DNA from: Halobacillus alkaliphilus
Lineage (GTDB): Bacteria; Bacillota; Bacilli; Bacillales; Halobacillaceae
NCBI RefSeq assembly: GCF_900113125.1
Contig: NZ_FOOG01000001.1
Span: 124,001 to 188,000 of the forward strand
Direction of reading: 5' to 3'
DNA length: 64,000 bases
This document shows, piece by piece, positions 54,802 through 64,000 of the stretch (within the stretch, counting starts at the first letter, position 1; every line of letters begins with the position of its first letter). Both the position numbers and the translations under genes were made by a program. The notes beneath the pieces are model-generated. The model was not told the origin of the DNA. It saw only the letters and a list, made by a program, of their open reading frames with translations, and did not search any database.

Positions 54802-55179
54802 ATGAAACGACGCGCAGCACGAGAAAAGGCTTTTCAGGCGCTTTTTCAAATCAACAATAGTGAGATCGATATTGAGGAAGCTATTCAGCATGTTATCGAA
54901 GAGCCTGTGGTCGATGCTTTTATGCATGATTTGGTACACGGTGTGGCAAATCATCAGTCGGAGATTGACCAATGGATCTCGGATAACCTTGTAAATTGGA
55001 CCTTTTCTCGCCTTCCGAAGGTAGAAAAGACGGTCTTAAGAATGGCAGCTTACGAAATAAGGTACAATGAAGATGTTCCATCACAAGTAGCGATCAATGA
55101 AGCCGTTGAATTAGCAAAGATTTTCGGGGAAGAAGAGTCCGGAAAGTTTGTGAACGGTGTACTTTCTAAAATGATATAA
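54802..55179 (+). CDS. nusB: Transcription antitermination factor NusB
   Basis: A 125-residue all-helical NusB (KRRAAREKAFQALFQI, then RLPKVEKTVLRMAAYEI and VAINEAVELAKIFGEEESGKF). With NusE it binds boxA RNA in rRNA operons. ATG 54802 has AAAAGGAG 6 nt upstream; the frame is open from 54760. First gene of nusB-folD-xseA-xseB-ispA. Confidence 0.94.
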   Translation: MKRRAAREKAFQALFQINNSEIDIEEAIQHVIEEPVVDAFMHDLVHGVANHQSEIDQWISDNLVNWTFSRLPKVEKTVLRMAAYEIRYNEDVPSQVAINEAVELAKIFGEEESGKFVNGVLSKMI

Positions 55180-55201
55180 ATGCAGATAAGGGGGAAGCGA
55201 G

Positions 55202-56056
55202 ATGTCAGCTGAAGTAATTTATGGAAAACAGTTAGCAGAAGAACTCCGTGAAGAAATGAAAGAAGAAGTTAAAGGATTAAAGGAAACTGGAATTTATCCG
55301 AAATTAGTAGTAGTTATAATTGGAGAGGACCCGGCATCTATGTCTTATGTAAGAGGAAAACAGAGGGCCTCTGAAAAAGTGGGACTGGATTCTGAACTAA
55401 TTGAACTGCCTGAAACGACATCTGAACAAGAATTGTTAGAACTAATCGAACGGCTTAACCAGGATCAAACGGTTCATGGAATACTAGTTCAACTGCCTCT
55501 TCCTGACCAAATTGCCGACCATAAAGTTATTGAAGCCATTGACCCTTCTAAAGATGTAGATGGCTTCCACCCTAGTAATGTTGGGAAGATGATGACAGGA
55601 CAAGAGACCTTTTATCCTTGTACTCCCTACGGTATTTTAGTAATGCTTAAGCGTGCGGAGATTAGCTTGGAAGGTAAGCACGTCGTAATTATTGGCAGAA
55701 GTAATTTAGTTGGCAAGCCGGTAGGACAACTTCTGCTGAACGAGAATGCTACAGTAACTCATTGCCATTCCCGCACAAAAAATTTACAGGAGCATACAAG
55801 AAAAGCAGACATATTAATTGTGGCTGCCGGAAAACCAGGTTTAATTTCAGCTGAAGATATTAGCGAAGGTGCAGTCGTGATTGATGTGGGGGTAAACCGT
55901 GTAGAGGGGAAATTGACTGGGGATGTTCAGTTTGAGTCTGCTCGCCAGAAAGCTTCTTACATTACTCCCGTCCCTAAAGGTGTAGGACCTATGACCATTA
56001 CTATGCTCCTGCTCAACACGATTAAAGCTGCAAAACGAATTCACAATAATCAGTAA
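55202..56056 (+). CDS. folD: Methylenetetrahydrofolate dehydrogenase/cyclohydrolase FolD
   Basis: A 284-residue bifunctional folate enzyme with the catalytic Tyr-Lys region SYVRGKQRASEKVG, QLPLPDQI, the PCTPYGILVML motif and the Rossmann segment VVIIGRSNLVGKPVGQLL. ATG follows GGGGGAAG. Interconverts 5,10-methylene- and 10-formyl-THF with NADP. Confidence 0.96.
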   Translation: MSAEVIYGKQLAEELREEMKEEVKGLKETGIYPKLVVVIIGEDPASMSYVRGKQRASEKVGLDSELIELPETTSEQELLELIERLNQDQTVHGILVQLPLPDQIADHKVIEAIDPSKDVDGFHPSNVGKMMTGQETFYPCTPYGILVMLKRAEISLEGKHVVIIGRSNLVGKPVGQLLLNENATVTHCHSRTKNLQEHTRKADILIVAAGKPGLISAEDISEGAVVIDVGVNRVEGKLTGDVQFESARQKASYITPVPKGVGPMTITMLLLNTIKAAKRIHNNQ

Positions 56057-56068
56057 GGGGACTTTTGT

Positions 56069-57415
56069 GTGAACGACCAATATCTTACGGTTACGGCACT
56101 TACTAAATACATTAAGCGTAAACTTTCGGGAGATCCACATTTAAAGACCGTCTGGCTCAGGGGAGAAATCTCAAATTTCAAACACCATAGCCGGGGACAT
56201 ATGTACTTATCATTAAAAGACAACGCTGCAAGAATTCAAGCTGTTATGTTTGCAGGGAACAATCGTGAACTTAAGTTTACCCCTGAGAATGGAATGAACG
56301 TTCTCGTAAAGGGTGAAATTAACGTTTACGAACCTATGGGACAGTATCAACTTTATATCAAAGAAATGCAGCCTGATGGAATTGGAGCGCTGTACTTAGC
56401 GTTTGAGCAATTAAAGGAGAAGCTTGAGCAGGAAGGTCTCTTTGCAGTTGAACGTAAAAAAAATATTCCTGCCTACCCAAACCACATTGGGGTTATTACC
56501 TCGCCTACAGGCGCAGCTATTAGAGATATATTATCGACCATTAAGCGCAGATATCCTGTGGTCCCCGTTTCAATCCTACCAGTCCTCGTTCAAGGGGAGA
56601 GAGCCGCCTCATCTGTAGCTAATGCCATTCAATATGCCAATCATAACCTTGATTGCGATGTTTTAATTGTTGGACGTGGAGGGGGATCGATTGAAGATTT
56701 ATGGGGTTTCAATGAGGAAATTGTCGCTAGAGCTATTGCTGATTCTTCTATTCCTGTTATCTCAGCTGTAGGACATGAAACGGATACCACGATTAGTGAT
56801 TTTGCAGCGGACCTTAGAGCGGCTACACCTACTGGGGCAGCAGAGCTTGCGGTCCCTTCCGTAGTAGAATTGCAGGAACATATCCGTTCATTGAAGCACC
56901 GCCTCATGCGTTTCATGGAATCCAGATCAGTGGAAGAAAGAAATAAACTGAATCGTTTACAAAAGTCTTATGCTTTTAAATATCCGGAACAGCTGCTTCG
57001 TCAAAAAGAACAGGATCTGGATCGTATGTTGGAAAGACATGCCATGCAGATGAAGCTCATCCATTCACAGCAGACTGAAAAATGGAAAAATATTCGAAAT
57101 CGGTTAAAACAGCAGGGACCAGGTACACAAATTAACGAAACTAAGGACCGGTTGAATAAAGAGACCAGGCAATTACAGCTTCGCTTTCAAGAAACCTTAA
57201 ATTCAAAAAAAGATCAGTTTCATAATCATCTTGATAAATTAACTTTGCTTAACCCGCTTGAGATCATGAAAAGAGGATACGCTATCCCTTTTAAAGAAGA
57301 TGGAAATGTAGTTAAAGAAATCGGTCATGTAAAAGAAGGATCAAAGTTAGCTTTGAAAGTTCATGATGGAACCATTAATTGTGAAGTGTTGGACGTAGAG
57401 GAGGATGAAGAATGA
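56069..57415 (+). CDS. xseA: Exodeoxyribonuclease VII large subunit
   Basis: A 448-residue XseA with an N-terminal OB-fold ([20 protein letters not shown]), the catalytic core ([46 protein letters not shown]) and a long coiled-coil C-terminus that binds XseB. GTG start after AAGGGGA. Overlaps xseB by 4 nt. Confidence 0.96.
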   Translation: MNDQYLTVTALTKYIKRKLSGDPHLKTVWLRGEISNFKHHSRGHMYLSLKDNAARIQAVMFAGNNRELKFTPENGMNVLVKGEINVYEPMGQYQLYIKEMQPDGIGALYLAFEQLKEKLEQEGLFAVERKKNIPAYPNHIGVITSPTGAAIRDILSTIKRRYPVVPVSILPVLVQGERAASSVANAIQYANHNLDCDVLIVGRGGGSIEDLWGFNEEIVARAIADSSIPVISAVGHETDTTISDFAADLRAATPTGAAELAVPSVVELQEHIRSLKHRLMRFMESRSVEERNKLNRLQKSYAFKYPEQLLRQKEQDLDRMLERHAMQMKLIHSQQTEKWKNIRNRLKQQGPGTQINETKDRLNKETRQLQLRFQETLNSKKDQFHNHLDKLTLLNPLEIMKRGYAIPFKEDGNVVKEIGHVKEGSKLALKVHDGTINCEVLDVEEDEE

Positions 57416-57648
57416 CCCAAAAAGAAGATCAGTTGAGTTTTGAGGAAGCAATGAAGCAGCTTGAAGATCTGGTGGAAAAATTGGAAACGGGAGAAGTGCC
57501 GCTAGAAAAAGCCATCCAGTATTACCAAGAAGGAATGAAGCTTTCTAAGATCTGCAGTGAAAAATTAGGAAGTGTAGAAAAACAGATGCAACAGATTCTG
57601 AACGAACACGGCGAATTTGAATCATTCTCTATTCAGGAAGAAGAATGA
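57412..57648 (+). CDS. xseB: Exodeoxyribonuclease VII small subunit
   Basis: A 78-residue helical protein ([20 protein letters not shown]), the standard XseB sequence, which coats the coiled coil of XseA. Start overlaps xseA and stop overlaps ispA, each by 4 nt. Confidence 0.96.
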   Translation: MTQKEDQLSFEEAMKQLEDLVEKLETGEVPLEKAIQYYQEGMKLSKICSEKLGSVEKQMQQILNEHGEFESFSIQEEE

Positions 57649-58529
57649 CTGTGATTTTATCCGATTATCTGTTAGAGAAACGTCAGCTGATCAATGAGCA
57701 ATTAAAACACTATGTAAGGGATTATACCGCACCTGGCCGTCTTCAGGACGCTATGCTTTACTCCATTGAAGCGGGGGGTAAAAGATTACGGCCTATACTA
57801 TTAATAGCTACAGCGGAAGCGTTTGGTGCAAAAGTCGATAAGACTATGGCGGTAGCCTGTGGACTCGAAATGATCCACACCTATTCTCTAATTCACGATG
57901 ATCTACCTGCGATGGACAATGATGATTTCCGGAGAGGTCTGCCAACAAGCCACCGCCGTTTTGATGAGGCAACAGCAATTCTTGCTGGAGATGCGCTCCT
58001 CACCTTAAGCTCTGAAATTATTGTGAATGATCAGGAGCTTAATGATCGGGAAAGGGTTTTTTTAATACAGGAATTATCAAGAGCGAGCGGTGCATCAGGC
58101 ATGGTTGAAGGACAAATGCAGGACATGCTGAGCGAAGATAAGCAAATCCCACTCGAAGAGCTTGAAAACATACACAAGAAGAAAACTGGTAAGTTGTTAA
58201 ATTTCTCCATTATTGCTGGTGCCTTTCTTGGAAATGCTTCAAATGAGAAATTCGATGAAATGAAGAAAATGGGAGAAGCCCTGGGGCTGATTTTCCAAAT
58301 TCAGGACGATATTTTAGACGTGACTGGAGATGCTGAGAAAATTGGTAAACCTGTAGGAAGTGATGAGGGTAATAGGAAGAGTACTTACCCTCAATTGCTA
58401 GGTCTTGAGGGAGCTCAAGAACAAATGGAATCTTATGTGGAAACCGCTCAAGCTGCACTTAAAAACGCAGGTGTAAACCAGACGATTTTATCAGAGCTCA
58501 TCCACTATTTAAGCAGTCGTGACCATTAA
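57645..58529 (+). CDS. ispA: Farnesyl diphosphate synthase
   Basis: A 294-residue trans-prenyltransferase with the first Asp-rich motif [10 protein letters not shown], second motif [13 protein letters not shown] and substrate basic region GGKRLRP. It builds FPP from IPP and DMAPP for quinones, cell-wall lipid carriers and membrane lipids. Overlaps xseB. The next 700 bp hold the OLE RNA in place of a direct junction to dxs. Confidence 0.95.
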   Translation: MTVILSDYLLEKRQLINEQLKHYVRDYTAPGRLQDAMLYSIEAGGKRLRPILLIATAEAFGAKVDKTMAVACGLEMIHTYSLIHDDLPAMDNDDFRRGLPTSHRRFDEATAILAGDALLTLSSEIIVNDQELNDRERVFLIQELSRASGASGMVEGQMQDMLSEDKQIPLEELENIHKKKTGKLLNFSIIAGAFLGNASNEKFDEMKKMGEALGLIFQIQDDILDVTGDAEKIGKPVGSDEGNRKSTYPQLLGLEGAQEQMESYVETAQAALKNAGVNQTILSELIHYLSSRDH

Positions 58530-58541
58530 AAACGTTTTAGA

Positions 58542-58570
58542 TTGAGCGCGGATTTAGAATATGATATATT
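58542..58570 (+). promoter_or_regulatory. SigA-like promoter of the OLE RNA
   Basis: TTGAGC (58542-58547), a 17-bp spacer and TATATT (58565-58570) would start transcription near 58577, just 4 nt before the left arm of the closing stem of the RNA. Read-through from ispA may also feed it. Confidence 0.6.
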
Positions 58571-58576
58571 ATGGTT

Positions 58577-59190
58577 AGTGAGGAATGGTGCAGTATTCTA
58601 GTCGGCCCTCCGTTCCTGAAGGCGGGCCTAAAAATCCGCCAAAGGGCATATCGATGAAGTTCCTTGTGTTGGCTTGAGGCGCCCAGCCTTGGGTCGATGC
58701 TGGGAGTTAAGGTTGCAGGGCGATCCACAAAGGCATGTGGGCGTTGACCCTGCTTCCGCGGAGGCCCATCTCTGTAAGGATCCCTGAGCCAGGGATCTTT
58801 ATGGAATGGGGTATGAACCTGCAGTATATGGAGTAATATCTATATGCGCAGCGTAGCCTGCCTTGAGTGGTTCTGAGGGGATTAAAGTTAATGAATGTCA
58901 TTTTCTTCGGATGGCCACTGAAGATATGATGTGTAAGCTGTATGAAATCAGAACTGCAAAAGAGGCTAAGGAACGGTTAAAGGCTGTCGGGGAAATCCCC
59001 TAGGCTGTTCTATTTAGTACATGTAACAGGAATTATAGTGCGGACTAAGTGGCAATCTAGTCCAGCTTTCGGAAACGGAGCTGAGTTGAGCTTAAAGGGG
59101 AACCGCCAGAGTGGTGACACTCGGTGCTTGATTGGGAAAACCTACTAGACCTAAGCCGCAATTTTTACCTGTTACGTGACCATTCCTTTC
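58577..59190 (+). ncRNA. ole: OLE RNA (ornate, large, extremophilic)
   Basis: About 615 nt with no plausible gene, GC-richer and more structured than flanks. Ends are closed by AGGAATGGT (58581-58589) pairing with ACCATTCCT (59179-59187). A 3' domain is closed by GTAACAGG (59023-59030) with CCTGTTAC (59168-59175), and conserved-looking A-rich joins such as GGGAAAACCTACTAGACCTA lie inside. Size, position between ispA and dxs, and the oapA gene directly after it are all diagnostic for OLE, a membrane-located RNA of extremophilic Firmicutes linked to Mg2+, alcohol and cold tolerance. Identified from memory of the family; no covariance search was possible. Confidence 0.9.
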
Positions 59191-59228
59191 GTACATATGA
59201 AGTCAATTAAAGGATATAGAGGTTGAGA

Positions 59229-59828
59229 ATGGACAATAAATTAAAAAAATCCTTAAAATTTAGTTTAAGTATTGCCGTTATCACATTCGTGTTAGCGGCT
59301 ATTTTTTCAGTTATATCATCCTCCGTGTTAAGCGGAGTTATGTGGATTATTGGACTTGTTATCGTTTTCATTATTGTGTTCACAGGTGTTATATTTGATA
59401 TGTTAGGAATCGCAGCAACAGCTGCTCATGAGAAGCCCTTCCATGCGATGGCTTCAGAGAAAGTATCTGGAGCTAAAGAAGCCATTATTATTGTTAGGAA
59501 CGCTGACAGGTTTGCTAGTTTTTGTAACGATGTTATTGGAGATATTTCTGGTATAGTTAGTGGGACGGCATCAGCAATTGTAGTATTGCAAGTGGCAAAC
59601 GTATTAGGGTACAGCGATGGTTCGACGGTGCAGATTACAATTTCTGTGATTTTAACGAGTGTAGTAGCAGCGCTTACCGTTGGCGGAAAAGCATTAGGTA
59701 AATTCTTTGCCATTAATTCCTCAACTAAAATCATCTTCTTTGCCGCAAGAGTTATTGCTTGGCTGGAGTCCACTACAAAGATCAGGATTTTATCGAATGC
59801 ATCGTCAACCAATAAAAAAACAAGATAA
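59229..59828 (+). CDS. oapA: OLE-associated protein A (OapA)
   Basis: A 199-residue membrane protein of about 21 kDa. Two N-terminal membrane helices (about 12-58) precede a soluble-looking centre with conserved acidic residues (NADRFASFCNDVIGDISG, Asp93/101/105), then two more spans. Basic residues are at both ends. OapA binds OLE RNA and anchors it in the membrane. ATG 59229 has GAGG 6 nt upstream; the frame opens at TTG 59223. It lies 40 bp after OLE with no terminator between, so they are probably one transcript. dxs follows after 18 nt. Confidence 0.9.
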   Translation: MDNKLKKSLKFSLSIAVITFVLAAIFSVISSSVLSGVMWIIGLVIVFIIVFTGVIFDMLGIAATAAHEKPFHAMASEKVSGAKEAIIIVRNADRFASFCNDVIGDISGIVSGTASAIVVLQVANVLGYSDGSTVQITISVILTSVVAALTVGGKALGKFFAINSSTKIIFFAARVIAWLESTTKIRILSNASSTNKKTR

Positions 59829-59846
59829 TTACAAGGGGGTCCATTA

Positions 59847-61739
59847 ATGGATCTGAGTAAAATTGATAATCCTTCACTCCTGAAAGAAATGAATACAAAA
59901 CAACTAGAAGAACTGGCAGAGGAAATGAGACAGTTTTTAATTGGCAATCTTGCTGCTACCGGCGGTCATTTAGGTGCTAATTTAGGCGTGGTAGAGCTCA
60001 CTCTTGCTCTGCATAAAGTTTATACCAGTCCGCAGGATCGTTTGCTGTGGGATGTAGGCCATCAGTCTTATATTCATAAAATCCTTACAGGACGTGGAAA
60101 CCAATTCAGTACATTAAGAAAGTACAGAGGTTTATGTGGTTTTCCAAAAAGAATTGAAAGTGAACATGACATTTGGGAAACAGGGCATAGTTCTACCTCT
60201 TTATCCGCTGCTATGGGTATGGCGATCGCACGTGATTTAAAGAATGAGAGCCATTCCATTCTTCCGGTGATCGGAGATGGCGCATTAACAGGAGGTATGG
60301 CACTCGAAGCTCTGAACCATATTGGTCATGAGAAAAAGAGTGTAACCGTTATCCTAAATGACAATGAAATGTCCATAGCTAAAAATGTTGGAGCTCTTCA
60401 TGGAGCATTAGGACGAATGAGAAGTGCCGGAAAGTACAACCGTGCTAAAGATGATCTAGAATGGCTTCTTAAGAAGATTCCTGCTGTAGGTGGAAGGATT
60501 GCTCAAGCCGCAGAGCGTTTAAAAGACAGTATGAAATATTTCGTGGTCCCGGGGATGTTCTTTGAGGAACTTGGCTTTACTTACTACGGGCCAGTAGATG
60601 GACATGATTTCGAAGATTTATTGGAAAACTTAAACTATGCGAAAAAAACCGAGGGTCCAGTTATTGTTCACGTTATGACTCAAAAAGGGAAGGGATATCA
60701 CCCTGCTGAAAGTGATGTTAAAGATAAATGGCACGGAGTAGGACCTTATAAGATTGAGTCTGGAGAAAAGATTAAACCATCTTCCGCTCCTCCGGCATGG
60801 AGTTCTGTAATCAGCGAAACATTGCGCAGGGAAGCGCGTACCGATGACCGCATTGTTGCTGTGACTCCTGCTATGATTCTGGGATCTAAACTTGAAAAAT
60901 TCGGTGAAGAATTTCCGGATCGCTTGTATGATGTAGGTATTGCAGAACAGCATGCTACTACGTTATCGGCAGGTTTGGCCACTCAGGGTATGAAACCCTT
61001 CCTGGCTATTTATTCAACCTTCCTGCAAAGAGGATATGATCAAGTTATTCATGATGTTGCCAGACAAAACCTTAATGTGATTTTTGGTATTGATCGCGCC
61101 GGACTTGTTGGAGCCGATGGTGAAACTCATCAGGGTGTGTTTGATATATCTTTCCTTCGCTCTGTACCCAATATGGTTATTTCCATGCCTAAAGACGAAA
61201 ATGAAGCTCAGCACCTTGTGCATACGGCTGTAAAATATGATGATGGTCCTATTGCTATACGTTATCCTCGAGGCAATGCGGAAGGGGTGGATACCGATGA
61301 AGAACTCCATACCATTCCGATTGGAAGCTGGGAAATTCTTAAAGATGGAAAAGATGGAGTTATTCTTACGTTTGGAACCACCATTAAAATGGCTTTAGAA
61401 GCAAGTAAAAAGCTTGAAGAAGAAGGAATATCTATTTGTGTCGTGAATGCAAGGTTTATGAAACCATTGGATGATTCCATGCTTCATGATCTTATGAAAA
61501 AAGACATCCCTGTACTAACTGTTGAAGAAGCGGTTCTTCAAGGAGGCTTTGGATCCAGTGTCCTGGAATTTGCAGCTGAAGAAGGATACAGGTCTCAATG
61601 GATAAAACGCATGGGTGTACCGGACCGCTTTATAGAACATGGAAGTGTACCGGAGTTGTGGGAAGAGATTGGCTTAACAGAAGAAAAAATTATTGAAAAT
61701 TTAAAAGAAATGATTCCAACTAAACAGCAGAGGGCTTAA
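59847..61739 (+). CDS. dxs: 1-deoxy-D-xylulose-5-phosphate synthase
   Basis: A 630-residue TPP enzyme ([63 protein letters not shown]). It condenses pyruvate and glyceraldehyde-3-phosphate in the first step of the MEP pathway, the same pathway as ispG and ispA in this window. ATG follows AAGGGGG. Directly coupled to yqxC (4 nt gap). Confidence 0.97.
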   Translation: MDLSKIDNPSLLKEMNTKQLEELAEEMRQFLIGNLAATGGHLGANLGVVELTLALHKVYTSPQDRLLWDVGHQSYIHKILTGRGNQFSTLRKYRGLCGFPKRIESEHDIWETGHSSTSLSAAMGMAIARDLKNESHSILPVIGDGALTGGMALEALNHIGHEKKSVTVILNDNEMSIAKNVGALHGALGRMRSAGKYNRAKDDLEWLLKKIPAVGGRIAQAAERLKDSMKYFVVPGMFFEELGFTYYGPVDGHDFEDLLENLNYAKKTEGPVIVHVMTQKGKGYHPAESDVKDKWHGVGPYKIESGEKIKPSSAPPAWSSVISETLRREARTDDRIVAVTPAMILGSKLEKFGEEFPDRLYDVGIAEQHATTLSAGLATQGMKPFLAIYSTFLQRGYDQVIHDVARQNLNVIFGIDRAGLVGADGETHQGVFDISFLRSVPNMVISMPKDENEAQHLVHTAVKYDDGPIAIRYPRGNAEGVDTDEELHTIPIGSWEILKDGKDGVILTFGTTIKMALEASKKLEEEGISICVVNARFMKPLDDSMLHDLMKKDIPVLTVEEAVLQGGFGSSVLEFAAEEGYRSQWIKRMGVPDRFIEHGSVPELWEEIGLTEEKIIENLKEMIPTKQQRA

Positions 61740-61742
61740 TTA

Positions 61743-62555
61743 ATGGGAAGAAAAATTCGTTTAGATGTTTTGTTAGTGGAAAAAGGATATATTGAAACCA
61801 GAGAAAAAGCTAAGCGCACAATAATGGCTGGGCTGGTTTTCTCTGAACAAGAACGGTTGGATAAACCCGGAGTAAAAGTAGACGAGAATCTACCTATCAC
61901 GGTTAAAGGAAAAGCTATTCCTTATGTGAGCAGAGGCGGACTTAAACTTGAAAAAGCTCTAAAAGAATTTGATATTCAGGTAAAGGATAAAATAATGATC
62001 GACATTGGGTCATCTACGGGTGGTTTCACTGACTGTGGTCTAAAAAACGGGGTCAATATGAGTTATGCCGTAGATGTTGGGTATAACCAGCTGGACTGGG
62101 GGTTGAGAAATCACCCTCAAGTCGTAGTGATGGAACGGACAAATTTTCGCTATGTAACGCTGGAAGATTTAGCTTATGGACCGCCTGAATTTGCGTCTAT
62201 CGATGTATCGTTTATTTCTCTGCGTATTATCCTTCCTGTGCTTGCCAAGCTTTTAACCCGTGGTGGAGATGTAGCCGCACTCATTAAACCCCAATTTGAA
62301 GCAGGGCGGGAACAGGTAGGTAAAAAAGGGATTGTAAGAGATGCGAAGATTCATACGGATGTTATTCATAACATTCTTGGATTCGCTAAACAGCATGGGT
62401 TTTCTTCAAAAGGATTAACCTTTTCTCCTATAACAGGAGGAGATGGAAATATAGAATTCTTAGTACACCTTTGTCTGGATGGGGCCAAAATGGAACTAAA
62501 CCAGGCTGAGGTGGATGATGTGGTTAAAAGAGCACATGAAGCGCACAATGGATAA
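61743..62555 (+). CDS. yqxC: TlyA-family rRNA methyltransferase/hemolysin-like protein YqxC
   Basis: A 270-residue protein with an N-terminal S4 RNA-binding domain (IRLDVLLVEKGYIETREKA) and an FtsJ-type methyltransferase domain (MIDIGSSTGGFTDCGL, SAM loop; IDVSFISLRIILP). TlyA relatives 2'-O-methylate 16S/23S rRNA. Same dxs-yqxC-argR-recN order as B. subtilis. Confidence 0.93.
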   Translation: MGRKIRLDVLLVEKGYIETREKAKRTIMAGLVFSEQERLDKPGVKVDENLPITVKGKAIPYVSRGGLKLEKALKEFDIQVKDKIMIDIGSSTGGFTDCGLKNGVNMSYAVDVGYNQLDWGLRNHPQVVVMERTNFRYVTLEDLAYGPPEFASIDVSFISLRIILPVLAKLLTRGGDVAALIKPQFEAGREQVGKKGIVRDAKIHTDVIHNILGFAKQHGFSSKGLTFSPITGGDGNIEFLVHLCLDGAKMELNQAEVDDVVKRAHEAHNG

Positions 62556-62562
62556 ACAGGTT

Positions 62563-62588
62563 GGAAGGGCTTTTAACAGCCCTTTTAC
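62563..62588 (+). terminator. Possible terminator between yqxC and argR
   Basis: AAGGGCT (62565-62571) pairs with AGCCCTT (62578-62584), then TTACTTT. The short stem suggests partial termination. Confidence 0.5.
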
Positions 62589-62618
62589 TTTGGATGGTTT
62601 TTGAAACGGAGGATTACC

Positions 62619-63068
62619 ATGAACAAGGGACAGCGTCACATAAAGATACGAGAGTTGATTACCAATGATGATATTGAGACACAAGATGAACTGGTGGATC
62701 GTTTAAAGGGTATGGGATATAACGTAACACAGGCAACAGTTTCTCGAGATATTAAGGAACTCCACCTTGTGAAAGTACCTATGATGGATGGCCGTTATAA
62801 ATATAGCCTCCCGGCGGATCAACGTTTTAATCCGTTTGAAAAGCTTAAGCGATTAATGATGGATGCTTTTGTGAGTATCGATCGAGCTGGCCACTTTATC
62901 ATTTTAAAAACCCTTCCTGGTAATGCCAATGCTGTAGGAGCACTTGTAGATAATTTAGAGTGGGAAGAAATAATGGGTACAATTTGCGGGGATGATACAT
63001 GTTTGATCATCTGCCGAAGTGAGCACCAAACTGAAACTATAAGTGAACAATTGCTAAATATGCTATAA
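62619..63068 (+). CDS. argR: Arginine repressor ArgR/AhrC
   Basis: A 149-residue regulator: winged-helix DNA-binding domain ([37 protein letters not shown]) and C-terminal arginine-binding hexamer domain ([31 protein letters not shown]). It represses arginine synthesis and activates catabolism. ATG 62619 has GGAGG; the TTG at 62601 lacks one. Confidence 0.96.
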   Translation: MNKGQRHIKIRELITNDDIETQDELVDRLKGMGYNVTQATVSRDIKELHLVKVPMMDGRYKYSLPADQRFNPFEKLKRLMMDAFVSIDRAGHFIILKTLPGNANAVGALVDNLEWEEIMGTICGDDTCLIICRSEHQTETISEQLLNML

Positions 63069-63085
63069 CTGAGGTGGAGCGTTTC

Positions 63086-64000
63086 ATGCTAACTGAATTA
63101 TCAATTCGTGACTTTGCAATCATCGATCATATTTCAATCACTTTTAAGGAAGGTTTGACAGTATTAACAGGTGAAACAGGAGCGGGTAAGTCGATTATCA
63201 TTGATGCCATACAATTGTTATCCGGTGGAAGAGGCTCTGTGGAGTTTGTACGTCATGGAGCAAAAAAAGCCGAAATTGAAGGTTTATTTACCGTGGAACC
63301 GGATCATCCTATTCATAGCAAGACGGAACAATTCGGTGTAGATATTAGTGAAGATGGAATGATCGTGCTTAATCGGGCAATTACCCATCAAGGAAAAAGT
63401 ATTTGCCGGGTTAACGGTAAATTAGTAACTCTTGGTATACTAAAAGAGTTTGGCCGGACTCTGATTGATATCCATAGTCAACATGAGACGCAATCGCTAA
63501 TGGATCCGGAGAGACACATTGAACTTCTGGATTTATTCGCATCCTCAGAATTGAAGTCTTCTATGCAGGAGTACCGCCGTGTTTATGAGAAATATCGTAC
63601 GTTGGTGAATCGATATAAAGAACTAAGTGAAAATGAACAAGAAATGGCTCAGCGACTTGATCTTTTAGAGTTTCAGCTTCGTGAACTTCAAGAAGCGGAA
63701 CTTCAACCGAAAGAAGATGAGGAATTGAGCGAAGAACGAACTAAATTAAATAATTATGAAAAGATTTATCAAGGTATCCATGATGCTTACTACTCCTTGT
63801 ATGGAGAGCAAAAAGGTCTAGATTGGTTAAGTCATGCAATGACTTCTTTGGAAAGCACAGGTGATTTTGATGACAGTCTGGCTAAAATGTCAGAAGAGCT
63901 TTCCAATTCGTATTACTTAATCGAGGAATTGACCTTTCAATTAAGTTCACAAATGGAGAACCTCGAGTTTGACCCTGAACGGTTAAATCAAATTGAATCC
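63086..64000 (+). CDS. recN: DNA repair protein RecN, 5' part
   Basis: Starts at ATG 63086 after GAGGTGGAG and stays open for 305 codons to the window edge. SMC-like N-terminus LTELSIRDFAIIDHISITFK with Walker A GETGAGKSIIIDA, then DIHSQHETQSLMDPE and the start of the coiled coil. RecN gathers broken DNA ends. 18 nt after argR, as in B. subtilis. The C-terminal Walker B half lies outside the window. Confidence 0.96.
   Translation, partial: MLTELSIRDFAIIDHISITFKEGLTVLTGETGAGKSIIIDAIQLLSGGRGSVEFVRHGAKKAEIEGLFTVEPDHPIHSKTEQFGVDISEDGMIVLNRAITHQGKSICRVNGKLVTLGILKEFGRTLIDIHSQHETQSLMDPERHIELLDLFASSELKSSMQEYRRVYEKYRTLVNRYKELSENEQEMAQRLDLLEFQLRELQEAELQPKEDEELSEERTKLNNYEKIYQGIHDAYYSLYGEQKGLDWLSHAMTSLESTGDFDDSLAKMSEELSNSYYLIEELTFQLSSQMENLEFDPERLNQIES

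Noticed and set aside
58537-58901. Two short minus-strand ORFs inside the OLE region
   Set aside because: They lack ribosome sites and plausible protein sequence. The interval is explained by structured RNA on the plus strand.
59426-59947. 173-codon minus-strand ORF across oapA and the start of dxs
   Set aside because: Antisense shadow. The plus-strand frame has the ribosome site, membrane helices and correct context.

Overview
The window is chromosomal DNA of an endospore-forming, competence-gene-bearing Bacillaceae. From about 15 kb onward the gene order follows the Bacillus subtilis yqg-com-gcv-yqh-spoIIIA-acc-nus-isp-dxs-recN backbone almost gene for gene. Several proteins are unusually acidic (for example the Asp/Glu/Ser-rich linker of PstS), which suggests a salt-tolerant genus such as Halobacillus or a relative. 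The genus is inferred and not proven. No prophage, insertion sequence or CRISPR array was seen.

Layout. 0-4 kb: the 5' end of ispG, an NfeD-type membrane protein, a Na/Pi symporter behind a Pho-box-like repeat, and a five-tRNA operon. 4-13 kb: sodA, an MFS transporter (YqgE), PBP2A, the complete pstS-pstC-pstA-pstB-phoU phosphate operon behind a four-repeat PhoP box, and rpmG. 13-26 kb: yqgN, L-lactate dehydrogenase, yqgO, the rhomboid protease gluP, an unrecognised membrane-anchored protein, a GerA-family germination protein, yqgQ-glcK, an LtaS-type enzyme with an ECF-like promoter, a FetAB-type ABC exporter, yqgX, yqgY and mgsR with a SigB-like promoter. 26-34 kb: the comGA-GG pseudopilus operon (minus strand), aroK, yqzE, yqhG and a SNF2 helicase. 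34-42 kb: a tandem glycine riboswitch and gcvT-gcvPA-gcvPB, a rhodanese, and a B12-dependent ribonucleotide reductase gene preceded by two NrdR boxes. That reductase gene is split by a 248-nt group I intron. 42-52 kb: mntR, yqhO, yqhP, yqhR, aroQ, yqhT, efp and the eight-gene spoIIIA operon. 52-64 kb: accB-accC-yqhY, nusB-folD-xseA-xseB-ispA, a roughly 615-nt noncoding region that I identify as the OLE RNA, its partner protein gene oapA, then dxs, yqxC, argR and the start of recN.

How it works together. Phosphate genes at 1.4 kb and 8-12.8 kb both carry 11-bp-phased Pho repeats, so they probably respond to PhoP together. Glycine cleavage is switched by glycine itself. dNTP synthesis is under NrdR and needs self-splicing of an intron in the reductase mRNA. 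The ispA-OLE-oapA-dxs block places a large membrane-associated RNA and its binding protein inside the isoprenoid precursor operon.

The most striking elements are the OLE RNA/OapA pair, the small ORF-less group I intron that splits the NPCGEQPL motif of NrdJ, and a comGB gene with no canonical start codon in its own frame.
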